From RHKX01 sp963823565 (GTDB lineage: Bacteria > Actinomycetota > Thermoleophilia > Solirubrobacterales > 70-9): a stretch of DNA of 64,000 nucleotides. The stretch spans positions 620,001 to 684,000 of the forward strand of contig CAWGLR010000001.1 in assembly GCA_963823565.1 (NCBI GenBank), given 5' to 3'. Under the pieces are notes generated by a model. The model had not been told where the DNA came from and did no database searches. It worked only from the letters and a program-made list of their open reading frames with translations. Shown in pieces: positions 52,610 to 60,538 of this stretch. Made by a program: the position numbers and the translations under genes. Numbering within the stretch: position 1 is the stretch's first letter; each line of letters opens with the position of its first letter.

Positions 52610-53629
52610 TCAGGCGGTCCGCGAGGCCGAGGGCGCCCCCTCGAGGTGGAAGGCGGCGGCGAGCAGCTCGAAGGAGCGAAGCCGGTCGGCGTAGCCGTGG
52701 ACGTTCGTCATCGCCATCAGCTCGTCGGCGCCGGTCAGCTCGAGCAGCTCGCCGAGGCGCTCGCGCACCATCTCGGGCGAGCCGACGATCATCCGATCTG
52801 AGGGTCGGCGGGGCACGTCCCCCTCCTCGGCGATCGCGTCCGCGACCGTGGGAAGCGGGATCGGCCTCCCGGTACGGAGGGCGCGGAACGCGGCTCGCGC
52901 CGGCGCGGCCAGCCTCGCGGCGGCCTCGTCGTCGGGGCCGACGATCACGGCGTGGGCGAGGATCGCGCGGGGCTCGGGCCACTCCGCCGACGGGGTGAAC
53001 CGCTCGCGGTAGGTCCGCAGCGCGTCGACCGCCATCGGCGGGTTGATGTGGGCGGCGAACGCGAAGCCCAGGCCGGACGCCGCCGCGACCTGCGCCGAGA
53101 AGTCGCTCGAGCCGAGCAGGTAGATGGGCGGCAGCGGCGCGTCGGCCGGGGCGGCGCGGATGTGCGAGAACGGATGCCCCGCCGGCCACTCGCGCTCGCC
53201 CGCGAAGGCCAGCAGCTCGGCGAGCTGCTCGGGGAAGTCGTCGCCGCTCATCGCCTGGCGGCTGCGGCGCAGCGCCAGCGCGGTCATCTGGTCGGTGCCC
53301 GGCGCGCGCCCGATCCCGAGGTCGATGCGGTCCGGGAAGAGAGCCGAGAGCACCTTGAACTGCTCGGCGACGTGGAGAGCGCTGTGGTTGGGGAGCATCA
53401 CCCCGCCCGAGCCGACCCTGATCCGCGCGGTAGCCGCGGCCACCCGGCCGATCATCAGCTCCGGCGAGGAGCTGGCGACCATCGCGCCGCCGTGGTGCTC
53501 GGCGAGCCAGAACCGGTGGTAGCCGAGCCGCTCCGCCTCGACCGCGAGCGCGACCGTCTCGTGCAGCGCCTCCGCTTCGGTGGATCCGGCGGAGACCGGC
53601 GAGAGGTCGAGGACCGAGAGCGGCGGCAT
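52610..53629 (-). CDS. LLM class flavin-dependent oxidoreductase
   Basis: A 339-residue luciferase-like TIM-barrel monooxygenase: LSVLDLSPVSAGSTEAEALH, RFWLAEHHGGAMVASSSPEL, IRVGSGGVMLPNHSALHVAE, FPDRIDLGIGRAPGTDQ and the DELMAMTNVHGYADRLRSFE end. This is the MsnO8/YhbW-type subfamily; F420 or FMN is the cofactor. Four bases separate it from the aminotransferase gene. ATG 53629 is preceded by TACCTT at six bases. Confidence 0.92.
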   Translation of the reverse strand: MPPLSVLDLSPVSAGSTEAEALHETVALAVEAERLGYHRFWLAEHHGGAMVASSSPELMIGRVAAATARIRVGSGGVMLPNHSALHVAEQFKVLSALFPDRIDLGIGRAPGTDQMTALALRRSRQAMSGDDFPEQLAELLAFAGEREWPAGHPFSHIRAAPADAPLPPIYLLGSSDFSAQVAAASGLGFAFAAHINPPMAVDALRTYRERFTPSAEWPEPRAILAHAVIVGPDDEAAARLAAPARAAFRALRTGRPIPLPTVADAIAEEGDVPRRPSDRMIVGSPEMVRERLGELLELTGADELMAMTNVHGYADRLRSFELLAAAFHLEGAPSASRTA

Positions 53630-53635
53630 GGCAGG

Positions 53636-53641
53636 AAGGTA
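53636..53641 (-). promoter_or_regulatory. -10 box of the LLM-PatB-amidohydrolase operon
   Basis: TACCTT on the minus strand ends six bases before ATG 53629. Confidence 0.45.
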
Positions 53642-53706
53642 GCGAGCGGCGCTTTCCGGCTCGCGCCCGCCGGTTACCTCGCCCGGCGAGCGGGAAGGGG
53701 CGTCAG

Positions 53707-53811
53707 GTGTTCCTCTTCTTCTCCAACCGGCTCGGGTGCATGGGCTCGCTGCTGGTCTCCGCCGTCATCACGCTGATCCTGCTGCTCGCGCTCGGCGTGA
53801 TCAGGACCTAG
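53707..53811 (+). CDS. 34-residue membrane peptide (FLFFSNRLG type)
   Basis: GTG 53707 follows GGAAGGGG. The peptide reads VFLFFSNRLGCMGSLLVSAV and then ITLILLLALGVIRT, one membrane helix. I recall the same FLFFSNRLGC start in short proteins of many Actinobacteria. Its TAG stop shares a CTAG with the ZIP transporter stop on the other strand, the same arrangement as two clear gene pairs in this window. Function unknown. Confidence 0.7.
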   Translation: MFLFFSNRLGCMGSLLVSAVITLILLLALGVIRT

Positions 53812-54536
53812 CTCAGGCTCGAGAGCGCGAACGCGACCGCGAAGCCGAGCGCGGTGACGAGCCCCGCGGCGCGGCCGGCGTCCTCGCGGGCGTCGGGGAT
53901 CATCGAGTCGATCAGCATCACCAGCAGCGCGCCGGCGGCAAACCCGTTGATCGTCGCCCGCAGCGAATCGGAGGCGACGTCGGCGATCGCCCAGCCGGCG
54001 AGGGTCGAGGCCACGCAGATCGCGGCGACCGCCACCCACAGCGCGAGGACCCGGTCGCGGGCGCTGCCCGCCCGCTCCATCTCGTTCGCCGAGCCGATCG
54101 CCTCGGGCAGGTTGGAGACGAAGATCGCGACGATCAGCCCGACCCCCACGCCCTCTCCCGCCGCGAGCCCGATCCCGAGCACGAGCTGCTCGGGGATCCC
54201 GTCGAGGAAGGCGCCGAGCGCCAGCGCCGTGCCCGACTCCGAGGCGGCGGCGCGACCCTTGCGGCCGCGGCCGCCCTCGTGGCGGCGGGCGATCGCCCCG
54301 TCGGCGAGGTAATAGGTGATCGCGCCGATTCCGAGCCCGAGGCCGGCCCAGCCGAGGCCGCCGACGGCGACCCCCTCCTCGACGAGCTCGAAGCTGACGG
54401 CGCTGATCAGCGCACCTGCCCCGAAGGCGAGGACGGTGCCCACCTGGCGCTCGCTCCAGGGCCGGGCGAACGCGAGCGCCGCGCCGATCACCAGCGACGA
54501 GGCGGCCAGGGCTCCCCAGGCGAGCGCCTCGATCAC
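53808..54536 (-). CDS. ZIP family metal transporter
   Basis: A 242-residue membrane protein with about eight hydrophobic segments. Family motifs are GAGALISAVSFELVEEGVA (helix 2), ALGAFLDGIPEQLVLGIGLA (helix 4, with the metal-site HxxxE replaced by DGIPEQ), VAIFVSNLPEAIGSANEM (helix 5) and a C-terminal GFAAGALLVMLIDSMIPDA. The helix 4 His is Asp, as in many actinobacterial ZIP-like proteins. Probably moves Zn2+ or another divalent metal. It follows the alpha/beta hydrolase gene after seven bases. Confidence 0.88.
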   Translation of the reverse strand: MIEALAWGALAASSLVIGAALAFARPWSERQVGTVLAFGAGALISAVSFELVEEGVAVGGLGWAGLGLGIGAITYYLADGAIARRHEGGRGRKGRAAASESGTALALGAFLDGIPEQLVLGIGLAAGEGVGVGLIVAIFVSNLPEAIGSANEMERAGSARDRVLALWVAVAAICVASTLAGWAIADVASDSLRATINGFAAGALLVMLIDSMIPDAREDAGRAAGLVTALGFAVAFALSSLS

Positions 54537-54543
54537 GGCGGGC

Positions 54544-55500
54544 TCAGGGGGCGGGCGCCTCGCGGCGCCGGCGGACCGTGCGTGACGCGATCAGCTCCGC
54601 CCACTCCGCCTCGTCGAGGCGATGCGGCCGAGTGTCCTCGATGAACTCCCGCAGCGCCTCGGCCAGTCCGGCCGGGTCCTCGAGATGGGGGAAGTGCGCC
54701 GCCCGCGGGAGCGAGACGAAGCGCGAGCCCGGAATCGCGGCGTGCGCCGCGCGGCCGTGCTCGATCGGGATCGTCCGGTCGCGCTCGCCCCAGACGATCA
54801 GCGAGGGAACGGGGCCGAGCAGGTAGAGGCGGTCGACGGCGCTGACCCGCTGCCCGCGGACGTCGATCACCGACCGCAGGGTCTCGACGAACGCCTTGCG
54901 CGACCCGGTGTGCTGAAGCGGGCGCATTGCGCGCGCGACCGCCCGCAGGTAGGCGGCCGCGCTCCGGCCGCGCCGCTCGAGCTCGGCCGCGGCGGCGCCG
55001 AGCCCGGCGAGCGCCCGGTCGTGGGCCGCCAGCCGGATCGCTGCCGAGGCGCCGGGAAGCGCGGCGCCGCGCAGCATCGGGCTGACCTCGGCGCCGAGCC
55101 CGCCGCTGGAGACGAGCGCGAGCCGCTCGACCCGCTCCGGGAACTGCCAGAAGTACTGCATCGCGACGCCGCCCCCGAGCGAGTGGCCGACCACCGTGGC
55201 AGGCCCGACCCCGATCGACACGAGGAGGTCGCGGATCGCCGCCGCGTGCGCGCCCAGGGAGTAGTCGCCGCGCGGCGTCGCCGAGTCGCCGTGCCCGATC
55301 AGGTCGGGGGCGATGACGGTGTGGCGGTCGGCGAGGCGGACCGCCACCTCGCGCCAGTGCCGCGAGGAGTTGACCATGCCGTGGATCAGCACGACCGGCG
55401 GGCCGGCGCCGGCGGCGTGGTAGACGGCACGGTGTCCGTGCAGCTCGACCTCCCAGGCCTCGAACGCGCTCTCGAACGGCTCAGCCAAGGCGACGGACAC
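54544..55500 (-). CDS. Alpha/beta hydrolase
   Basis: A 318-residue hydrolase: oxyanion region VVLIHGMVNSSRHWREVA, DLIGHGDSATPRGDYSLGAH, elbow VVGHSLGGGVAMQYFWQFPE, acid in VWGERDRTIP and His in AAHFPHLEDP. GTG 55500 is preferred because a longer start (ATG 55548) would overlap the divergent ABC gene start at 55538; the extra residues carry no family similarity. Substrate unknown. Confidence 0.88.
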   Translation of the reverse strand: MSVALAEPFESAFEAWEVELHGHRAVYHAAGAGPPVVLIHGMVNSSRHWREVAVRLADRHTVIAPDLIGHGDSATPRGDYSLGAHAAAIRDLLVSIGVGPATVVGHSLGGGVAMQYFWQFPERVERLALVSSGGLGAEVSPMLRGAALPGASAAIRLAAHDRALAGLGAAAAELERRGRSAAAYLRAVARAMRPLQHTGSRKAFVETLRSVIDVRGQRVSAVDRLYLLGPVPSLIVWGERDRTIPIEHGRAAHAAIPGSRFVSLPRAAHFPHLEDPAGLAEALREFIEDTRPHRLDEAEWAELIASRTVRRRREAPAP

Positions 55501-55537
55501 TAGCGGCGGCGACCGTCTGGCAAGGTGGTCCGTCGCG

Positions 55538-56428
55538 ATGGCGGCCATCGAGCTCAGAGGAGTGGTGAAGACCTACGGCGAGATCCGCGCCGTCGACGGC
55601 CTCGACCTCGAGGTACCGGTCGGGATCTGCCTCGGCCTGCTCGGCCCCAACGGGGCCGGGAAGTCGACGACGATGCGCCTGCTCACCGGCCAGTCGATCG
55701 CCGACGAGGGGACGCTGCGCGTGCTCGGGCACGAGCTTCCCGGCGACTCGAAGGCGGCCCGCGCGGAGATGGGCGTCGTCCCTCAGCTCGACAACCTCGA
55801 CATCGACGTCACCGTCGAGGACAACCTGCGGGTGTTCGCCCGCCTCTACCGCGTCGTCGACATCAACGCCGCGGTCGACCGGGCGCTCGACCTGGCGCGG
55901 TTGCGGGACCGCCGCCGCGACGCCGTCGACGAGCTCTCCGGCGGGATGCGCCGGCGCCTGCTGCTCGCGCGCGGCCTGATCCACGACCCGAAGCTGTTCC
56001 TGCTCGACGAGCCGACGGTGGGCCTCGACCCGCAGATCCGGACCGAGGTCTGGGACCTGATCGAGGGGCTGAAGACCGGCGGGACGACGATCCTGATGTC
56101 CACCCACTACATCGAGGAGGCCGAGCGCCTCGCCGACGAGGTCGCGCTGATGGCGCAGGGCAAGGTGATCGCGCGCGGCACGCCCGCGGCGCTGATCGCC
56201 GAGCACGCCGGCGAGCGGACGGCCGAGGTCTACGCGCCGCCGGCGCGGCGGGCGGAGATCCGGACGGCGGCGGAGCGGGCGGGCCTGGCGGTCCGGCCGG
56301 CGGGACCGGCGATCGCCGTGGTCGGCTCCGAGCGCGCCGGCGACGGGCTGATCCCGGACGACGCGCTGTTCCGCCCGGCCTCGCTCGAGGACGTGTTCGT
56401 CCTCCTGACCGGGGAGGAGCTGGAATGA
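55538..56428 (+). CDS. ABC-2 transporter ATP-binding protein (DrrA/NodI type)
   Basis: A 296-residue ATPase. Walker A GPNGAGKST near residue 37, Q loop VPQLDNLDIDVTVEDN (QLDNLD is the DrrA/NodI form), signature LSGGMRRRLLLARGL, Walker B FLLDEPTVGLDP and switch MSTHYIEEAERLADE. The C-terminal 70 residues form the accessory domain of drug and polysaccharide exporters. It is translationally coupled to its permease (ATGA). Confidence 0.94.
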   Translation: MAAIELRGVVKTYGEIRAVDGLDLEVPVGICLGLLGPNGAGKSTTMRLLTGQSIADEGTLRVLGHELPGDSKAARAEMGVVPQLDNLDIDVTVEDNLRVFARLYRVVDINAAVDRALDLARLRDRRRDAVDELSGGMRRRLLLARGLIHDPKLFLLDEPTVGLDPQIRTEVWDLIEGLKTGGTTILMSTHYIEEAERLADEVALMAQGKVIARGTPAALIAEHAGERTAEVYAPPARRAEIRTAAERAGLAVRPAGPAIAVVGSERAGDGLIPDDALFRPASLEDVFVLLTGEELE

Positions 56429-57192
56429 GGCGCCTCGAGCCCGCCGCGATCGCCGGCGTCATGAGCCGCGAGATGGCGAACTTCCGGACGTTCTGGAAGA
56501 GCACCGCCTTCTCCAGCACCGTCGAGCCGATCGTCTACCTGCTCGCCTTCGGGCTCGGGCTCGGGGCGACGGTCGTCAGCGATGTCGACGGGCTCGACTA
56601 CGTCCAGTTCGTCGGCACCGGCATGGTCGCCACGGCGGTCATCTTCTCCTCGGTGTTCCCGGCGATGTTCGGGACGTTCGTCAAGCACCGCTTCCAGAAG
56701 ACCTACGACGCGATTCTCGCGGCGCCGGTCGACGTCGAGGAGCTCGTCACGGCCGAGATGCTGTGGATCGGGATCCGGGCCGCGCTCTTCGGCTCCTTTC
56801 CGCTGCTGATCACGATGCTCTTCGGACTTGACCCGGCGCCGGGCATGCTGCTCGTCCCGTTCTTCTGCTTCGTCACCTCGCTCGGATTCGCGGGCTTCGG
56901 GATGGCCGTCGCCGGCACGGTCGCGAAGATCGACCAGTTCAACTACGTGACGACGCTCGTCGTCACGCCGCTGTTCCTCGTCGCCGGGACGTTCTTCCCG
57001 ATCGACGGGCTTCCCGAGGGGGCGCAGGTGATCGCCCAGTTCAACCCGCTGCACCAGCTCGTCGAGCTCGTGCGGCACGCCTGCTTCGGCTTCGAGGCGA
57101 CCGACCTGCTGCGGCTCGCCTTCCTGCTCGCCTTCGGCTTCGCCACCTGGCGGCTGGCGATCCGCCAGCTCACCCGCCGGCTGATCAACTAA
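56425..57192 (+). CDS. ABC-2 type transporter permease
   Basis: A 255-residue membrane protein with six hydrophobic segments, including IVYLLAFGLGLGATV, VQFVGTGMVATAVIFSSVFP, SFPLLITMLFGLDPAPGMLL and VTTLVVTPLFLVAGTFFPID, the last being the ABC-2 signature region before FNPLHQLVELVR. N-terminal FRTFWKSTAFSSTVEPIV is typical of NodJ/DrrB permeases. GGGGAGGAG precedes ATG 56425. Exports an unknown substrate with the upstream ATPase; no biosynthetic genes are adjacent. Confidence 0.92.
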   Translation: MRRLEPAAIAGVMSREMANFRTFWKSTAFSSTVEPIVYLLAFGLGLGATVVSDVDGLDYVQFVGTGMVATAVIFSSVFPAMFGTFVKHRFQKTYDAILAAPVDVEELVTAEMLWIGIRAALFGSFPLLITMLFGLDPAPGMLLVPFFCFVTSLGFAGFGMAVAGTVAKIDQFNYVTTLVVTPLFLVAGTFFPIDGLPEGAQVIAQFNPLHQLVELVRHACFGFEATDLLRLAFLLAFGFATWRLAIRQLTRRLIN

Positions 57193-57262
57193 CGGGGGCG
57201 GGTGCACCGGCTCCGGCCGCTGGGGTCCATTCGTCCGTTGTCTCGGACAGATCGACCCCGCT

Positions 57263-57300
57263 GGGGTCTCTCGCGCCAACATGTTGGCGCCAGAGACCCC
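57263..57300. repeat. 38-bp near-perfect palindrome, copy 2
   Basis: Arms starting GGGGTCTCT and ending AGAGACCCC enclose GCGCCAACATGTTGGCGC. Only one symmetric base pair breaks perfect palindromy. It is homologous along its full length to 33928-33965. Located between the ABC-2 permease (+) and the GGDEF gene (-), so it may also end transcription. Confidence 0.75.
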
Positions 57301-57345
57301 GGCTCCCGGAAGAGCGGCTTTGAGCGAGAAGCGGCTAGGAGCGGC

Positions 57346-58293
57346 TCAGCCGGCGGGGGCGCCCGCTCGCATCTCGCGCAGGCGGCCCTCCGCCTTCGCG
57401 TGCAGCTCGGCCGGGCCGAGCTCGCCCGCGGCCGCGCCCCAGGAGACCCGAAGCCGCCCGCCGCCCATGATCGTGTCGGCCAAGCGCGCCGAGATCCGGC
57501 CCCCGGCCGCCCTCGCGCCGTCCTCGTCGGTCTCCGGGAGGATCATCGCGAACTCGCGATCCTCGAGCCGGAAAGCGGCGTCGGTGAGCCGGCCCCCGTC
57601 GAGGATCCGGGCGACCTCGCACAGCGCCTCCTCGAGCGCCGCCGGATCGACCTGCTCGCGCGGATCGACGCCGAACAGGCAGACGGCGACGTGGCCGTCC
57701 TGGCGGCGGGAGCGGGAGAGCTCGCCGGCAAGCGCCTCCTCGTAGGCGCGGCGGTTGCCGAGCCCGGTCAGCGGATCGGTGCGGCTGCTGCCGACCTCGG
57801 AGCGGAAGTCCTCCGACTTGGCCATGTTGGCCGAGACCAGCCCCGCGAGCAGGCGGAGGATCTCCACGTCCTTGCTGCGGAAGTGGTAGATCGCGGGCGA
57901 GAAGATGTTGAGCGTGCCGACCGTCGAGCCCGCGTGCACGAGCGGGACGACGATCATCGAGCCGGCGCCGATCGCCTCGCAGACGCCGGGGTCGGCGCGA
58001 TCGTCGCTGTCGGTGTTGTCGCTGGAGAGCACCTGGCCGGTGCGGACGCAGAGGCCGGAGAGGCTGCCCTCCATCGGGACCCGCGTCCCGACGTGGTCGC
58101 GGCCGGAGCCGGCGCCGACCGCGTAGACGGTCTCGGTGCCTTCCGCCATCTCGATGATCGCCCCGCCGGCGTTGGTCAGCTCCACGGCGCGACGGGCGAC
58201 GAGATCCATCACCGCGGGCAGGTCGAGTCCCCCGGAGGCGATCTCGTTCTGGGTCTGGATGATCTCGAGCAGGTGCTCGCCGTCGGCGGTCAT
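57346..58293 (-). CDS. GAF domain protein with degenerate GGDEF domain
   Basis: A 315-residue cytoplasmic signalling protein. Residues 15-165 form a GAF domain (LVARRAVELTNAGGAIIEMA to VGTLNIFSPAIYHFRSKDVE). Residues 170-305 resemble a diguanylate cyclase domain (RTDPLTGLGNRRAYEEALAG), but the active-site GGDEF is replaced by EDREF, so cyclic di-GMP synthesis is unlikely; it may bind GTP or act as a receptor. The start is ATG 58293. Confidence 0.82.
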   Translation of the reverse strand: MTADGEHLLEIIQTQNEIASGGLDLPAVMDLVARRAVELTNAGGAIIEMAEGTETVYAVGAGSGRDHVGTRVPMEGSLSGLCVRTGQVLSSDNTDSDDRADPGVCEAIGAGSMIVVPLVHAGSTVGTLNIFSPAIYHFRSKDVEILRLLAGLVSANMAKSEDFRSEVGSSRTDPLTGLGNRRAYEEALAGELSRSRRQDGHVAVCLFGVDPREQVDPAALEEALCEVARILDGGRLTDAAFRLEDREFAMILPETDEDGARAAGGRISARLADTIMGGGRLRVSWGAAAGELGPAELHAKAEGRLREMRAGAPAG

Positions 58294-58398
58294 GGGCACC
58301 GGATCGGCCGCCGGGGTGTCGGCCTTTCGGCGCGAAAGAGGAATTTCGTACGAACGTCTGCGTTGCGCCTGCGGCGCCCGGCGGCTCCGGAACGACGA

Positions 58399-58420
58399 AC
58401 GGCGGCCCTGAGGCCGCCGT
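58399..58420 (-). terminator. Terminator hairpin after csbD
   Basis: ACGGCGGCC and GGCCGCCGT form a perfect 9-bp stem with a CTGA-type tetraloop, 28 bases past the CsbD stop and upstream of the GGDEF gene on the same strand. Confidence 0.6.
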
Positions 58421-58447
58421 CGCGCCGGTTGGCAAGTGCCTTCGAGC

Positions 58448-58636
58448 TCAGGTCTTGCGCTCGAGGTCGGCGGCCTCCTCACGCTTGGCCGCGGCCTCGT
58501 TCTCCTTCTCGGCGGCCTCGTCCTTGACGTCGCCCTTGCGCTCCTCGCGCTCGCCCTGCCGCTTGGTGTCGGCATCGCCGGCGAGGTCGCCGACCGCCTG
58601 CTTCGCTCGACCGGTGATCTTGTCGGTGATTCCCAC
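58448..58636 (-). CDS. CsbD family stress protein
   Basis: A 62-residue highly charged protein: GITDKITGRAKQAVGDLAGD, then a Glu/Lys/Arg-rich tail EREERKGDVKDEAAEKENEA. The first part is the CsbD motif. Family members are induced by general stress in bacteria; molecular role unknown. GAAGGAGAG lies before GTG 58636. Confidence 0.92.
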   Translation of the reverse strand: MGITDKITGRAKQAVGDLAGDADTKRQGEREERKGDVKDEAAEKENEAAAKREEAADLERKT

Positions 58637-58698
58637 TTGGGTCTCTCCTTCGGTTGCCTACGTTCGGCCTACCCGCTGGCACCCGGGTCAAACAAGCC

Positions 58699-59064
58699 TC
58701 AGCGGCCCGCCGAGCGGGCGCAGGCGATGCAGAGGGAGCTCTCCGGCGCGACCCGCAGCCGCCCCGTGGGGATCGCTTCGCCGCAGGCGTCGCAGGTCCC
58801 GTAGCTGCCCTCGTCGAGCTTCTCGAGGGCGCGGACGACCCGCCCCTCGATGTGGCCGAGGCCCTCGGCGACGCCGACGTCGGTGATCCGGCCGATCGCC
58901 TCGGTCGTGCCGTCCCCGATCCGCTTCCCGAAGCCGATCGTCGAGCCCTGCGCCGGCGGCTTCTTCAGGTCGGCCTCCCGCGAGCGCAGCACGCCGAGCC
59001 GTTCGAGCAGGGTCCGCCGGACCTCGTCGAGATCGAGCTCCCCGTCCGTTTGGCGCTGGTCCAT
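58699..59064 (-). CDS. TraR/DksA-type C4 zinc finger protein
   Basis: A 121-residue protein: an N-terminal coiled region (LDLDEVRRTLLERLGVLRSR), a central GFGKRIGDGTTEAIGRITD segment, and a C-terminal zinc finger YGTCDACGEAIPTGRLRVAP...CIACA with four Cys. Actinobacterial members resemble DksA but usually lack the acidic coiled-coil tip that acts in the RNA polymerase channel. It may modulate RNA polymerase; this is inferred from the family. Confidence 0.88.
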   Translation of the reverse strand: MDQRQTDGELDLDEVRRTLLERLGVLRSREADLKKPPAQGSTIGFGKRIGDGTTEAIGRITDVGVAEGLGHIEGRVVRALEKLDEGSYGTCDACGEAIPTGRLRVAPESSLCIACARSAGR

Positions 59065-59101
59065 CGTGCATGCTCATACCCCTCGCGAGCGGGATTCACA
59101 A

Positions 59102-59656
59102 GTGCGGATCGAGTTTCGAAACAAGACCAGGAGGGCGGAGAGGGCGCCGAGGCGGCACCTGCGGTCGCGGCCGGCTTCCCGGCCTGCGCGGTACTACCTG
59201 GCCGCGGGGGTCGACTTGCGCGCGGAGGCCGAGCGCCTCTGCCGGCTGGAGGCGCTCGGCGGCCCCGACGGCCGGCTCGTCGCCAGCCCTCCCGAGCTGA
59301 CCGTGCGGCGGGCGTCGAAGCGGCCGCGCAGCAGGCTCGGCTTCGCGATCCCCGACGAGAACCGGCTGTCGGTGACGATCTACCCGGGGATCCGCCGCGG
59401 CGACGTCGAGGAGACGCTGCTCCACGAGCTCGTCCACCTCGCCGTCGGGGCATCCCCGGGCGGGAGGCGGTGGCACGGGCGCGAGTTCACCGAGACGCTG
59501 CGGCGGGCGATGGCCGAGGGCTACGGGATCCGCGCCGTCCGCGCCCGCAACACCTACCACGGGGTCTACGCCGAGGCGCTCGAGCGCAAGCACGCCCGCG
59601 AGGCGGCGCTCGCGTCGCGCGGCGTCCATCCCGACCAGCTCGAGCTCAGCGCCTAG
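59102..59656 (+). CDS. SprT-like zinc metalloprotease
   Basis: A 184-residue protein with VEETLLHELVHLAVGASPGG: HELVH is the zinc site. The surroundings (NRLSVTIYPGIRRGDVEETL before, RRWHGREFTETLRRAMAEGY after) agree with SprT-like or YgjP-like minigluzincins. The first 40 residues are rich in Arg. GTG 59102 is the only reasonable start close to the divergent DksA gene; a later start cannot be excluded. It is 21 bases upstream of the exonuclease gene. Confidence 0.75.
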   Translation: MRIEFRNKTRRAERAPRRHLRSRPASRPARYYLAAGVDLRAEAERLCRLEALGGPDGRLVASPPELTVRRASKRPRSRLGFAIPDENRLSVTIYPGIRRGDVEETLLHELVHLAVGASPGGRRWHGREFTETLRRAMAEGYGIRAVRARNTYHGVYAEALERKHAREAALASRGVHPDQLELSA

Positions 59657-59663
59657 ACGAGGG

Positions 59664-59669
59664 TAGGTT
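59664..59669 (+). promoter_or_regulatory. -10 box giving a near-leaderless exonuclease transcript
   Basis: TAGGTT ends eight bases before ATG 59678. Confidence 0.4.
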
Positions 59670-59677
59670 CCGAGGGT

Positions 59678-60538
59678 ATGTCCCGGCCCCTGCTCGTCGT
59701 CGACGCTCCCTCGATGCTCTACCGCGCGTTCTTCGCCCTGCCGAAGACGATCAAGGGCGCCGAGGGGCAGGCTGTGAACGCGCTGCTCGGGACGGCGAAC
59801 CTCGTCCTCCGCGAGGTCGAGGAGCACGATCCCCGCGCCGTGGTCCTCTGCTTCGGCCCCGACGCCGCCACCTACCGGGTCGAGCTCTTCCCCGGCTACC
59901 ACGCCGAGCGCCCGGAGATGCCGGCCGAGCTAGGGCCCCAGTTCGCGGCGAGCCGCGGCTTCTTCGCCGCCTTCGGGTGGCTGATCGCCGAGCACGAGAC
60001 GCTGGAGGCCGACGACCTGCTCGGCTCGCTCGCCGAGGCCGAGACGGCCGCGGGCGGCACGACGCTCGTGATGACCGGCGACCGCGACCTCTTCCAGTGC
60101 GCGAACGACTCCGTGACCGTGCTCTACGTCTCGACCGGCAAGCAGGGCGGGCAGCTGATCGGCCCCGAGGAGGTGCGCAAGCGCTACGGCGTGCCGCCCG
60201 AGCTCGTTCCCGACTTCATCGCCCTCCGCGGCGACCCCTCCGACGGCATCCCCGGCGCGAAGGGCGTCGGCGAGAAGACCGCCGCCGACCTGCTGCGGCG
60301 CCACGGCTCCCTCGACGGCGTCCTCGATGGGGCGCTGCGGGAGTCGACCCCGCGCCTACGGGGCACGCTGCGCGACTCGCGCGAGGAGCTGCTCGCGTTC
60401 CGCGAGATCGCGCGGCTCCAGGACGCGGGCGTCGAGCGGCCGCCCGACTCCCCGACCGACTGGGCGGGAGCGGCGAAGGCCGCCCGCGAGGCGGGCATGA
60501 ACCGCCTCGCCGACCGGCTGGAGAAGGCGGCGGGATGA
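59678..60538 (+). CDS. Stand-alone 5'-3' exonuclease (Pol I N-terminal type, FEN-like)
   Basis: A 286-residue PIN/FEN-fold nuclease: LLVVDAPSMLYRAFFALP (metal Asp), VVLCFGPDAATYRVELFPGY, HETLEADDLLGSLAEAE, VMTGDRDLFQCAND and the helix-hairpin-helix FIALRGDPSDGIPGAKGVGE. It equals the 5' nuclease domain of DNA polymerase I without the polymerase. It would remove RNA primers or flaps. Start overlap with the next gene is four bases (ATGA). Confidence 0.93.
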   Translation: MSRPLLVVDAPSMLYRAFFALPKTIKGAEGQAVNALLGTANLVLREVEEHDPRAVVLCFGPDAATYRVELFPGYHAERPEMPAELGPQFAASRGFFAAFGWLIAEHETLEADDLLGSLAEAETAAGGTTLVMTGDRDLFQCANDSVTVLYVSTGKQGGQLIGPEEVRKRYGVPPELVPDFIALRGDPSDGIPGAKGVGEKTAADLLRRHGSLDGVLDGALRESTPRLRGTLRDSREELLAFREIARLQDAGVERPPDSPTDWAGAAKAAREAGMNRLADRLEKAAG

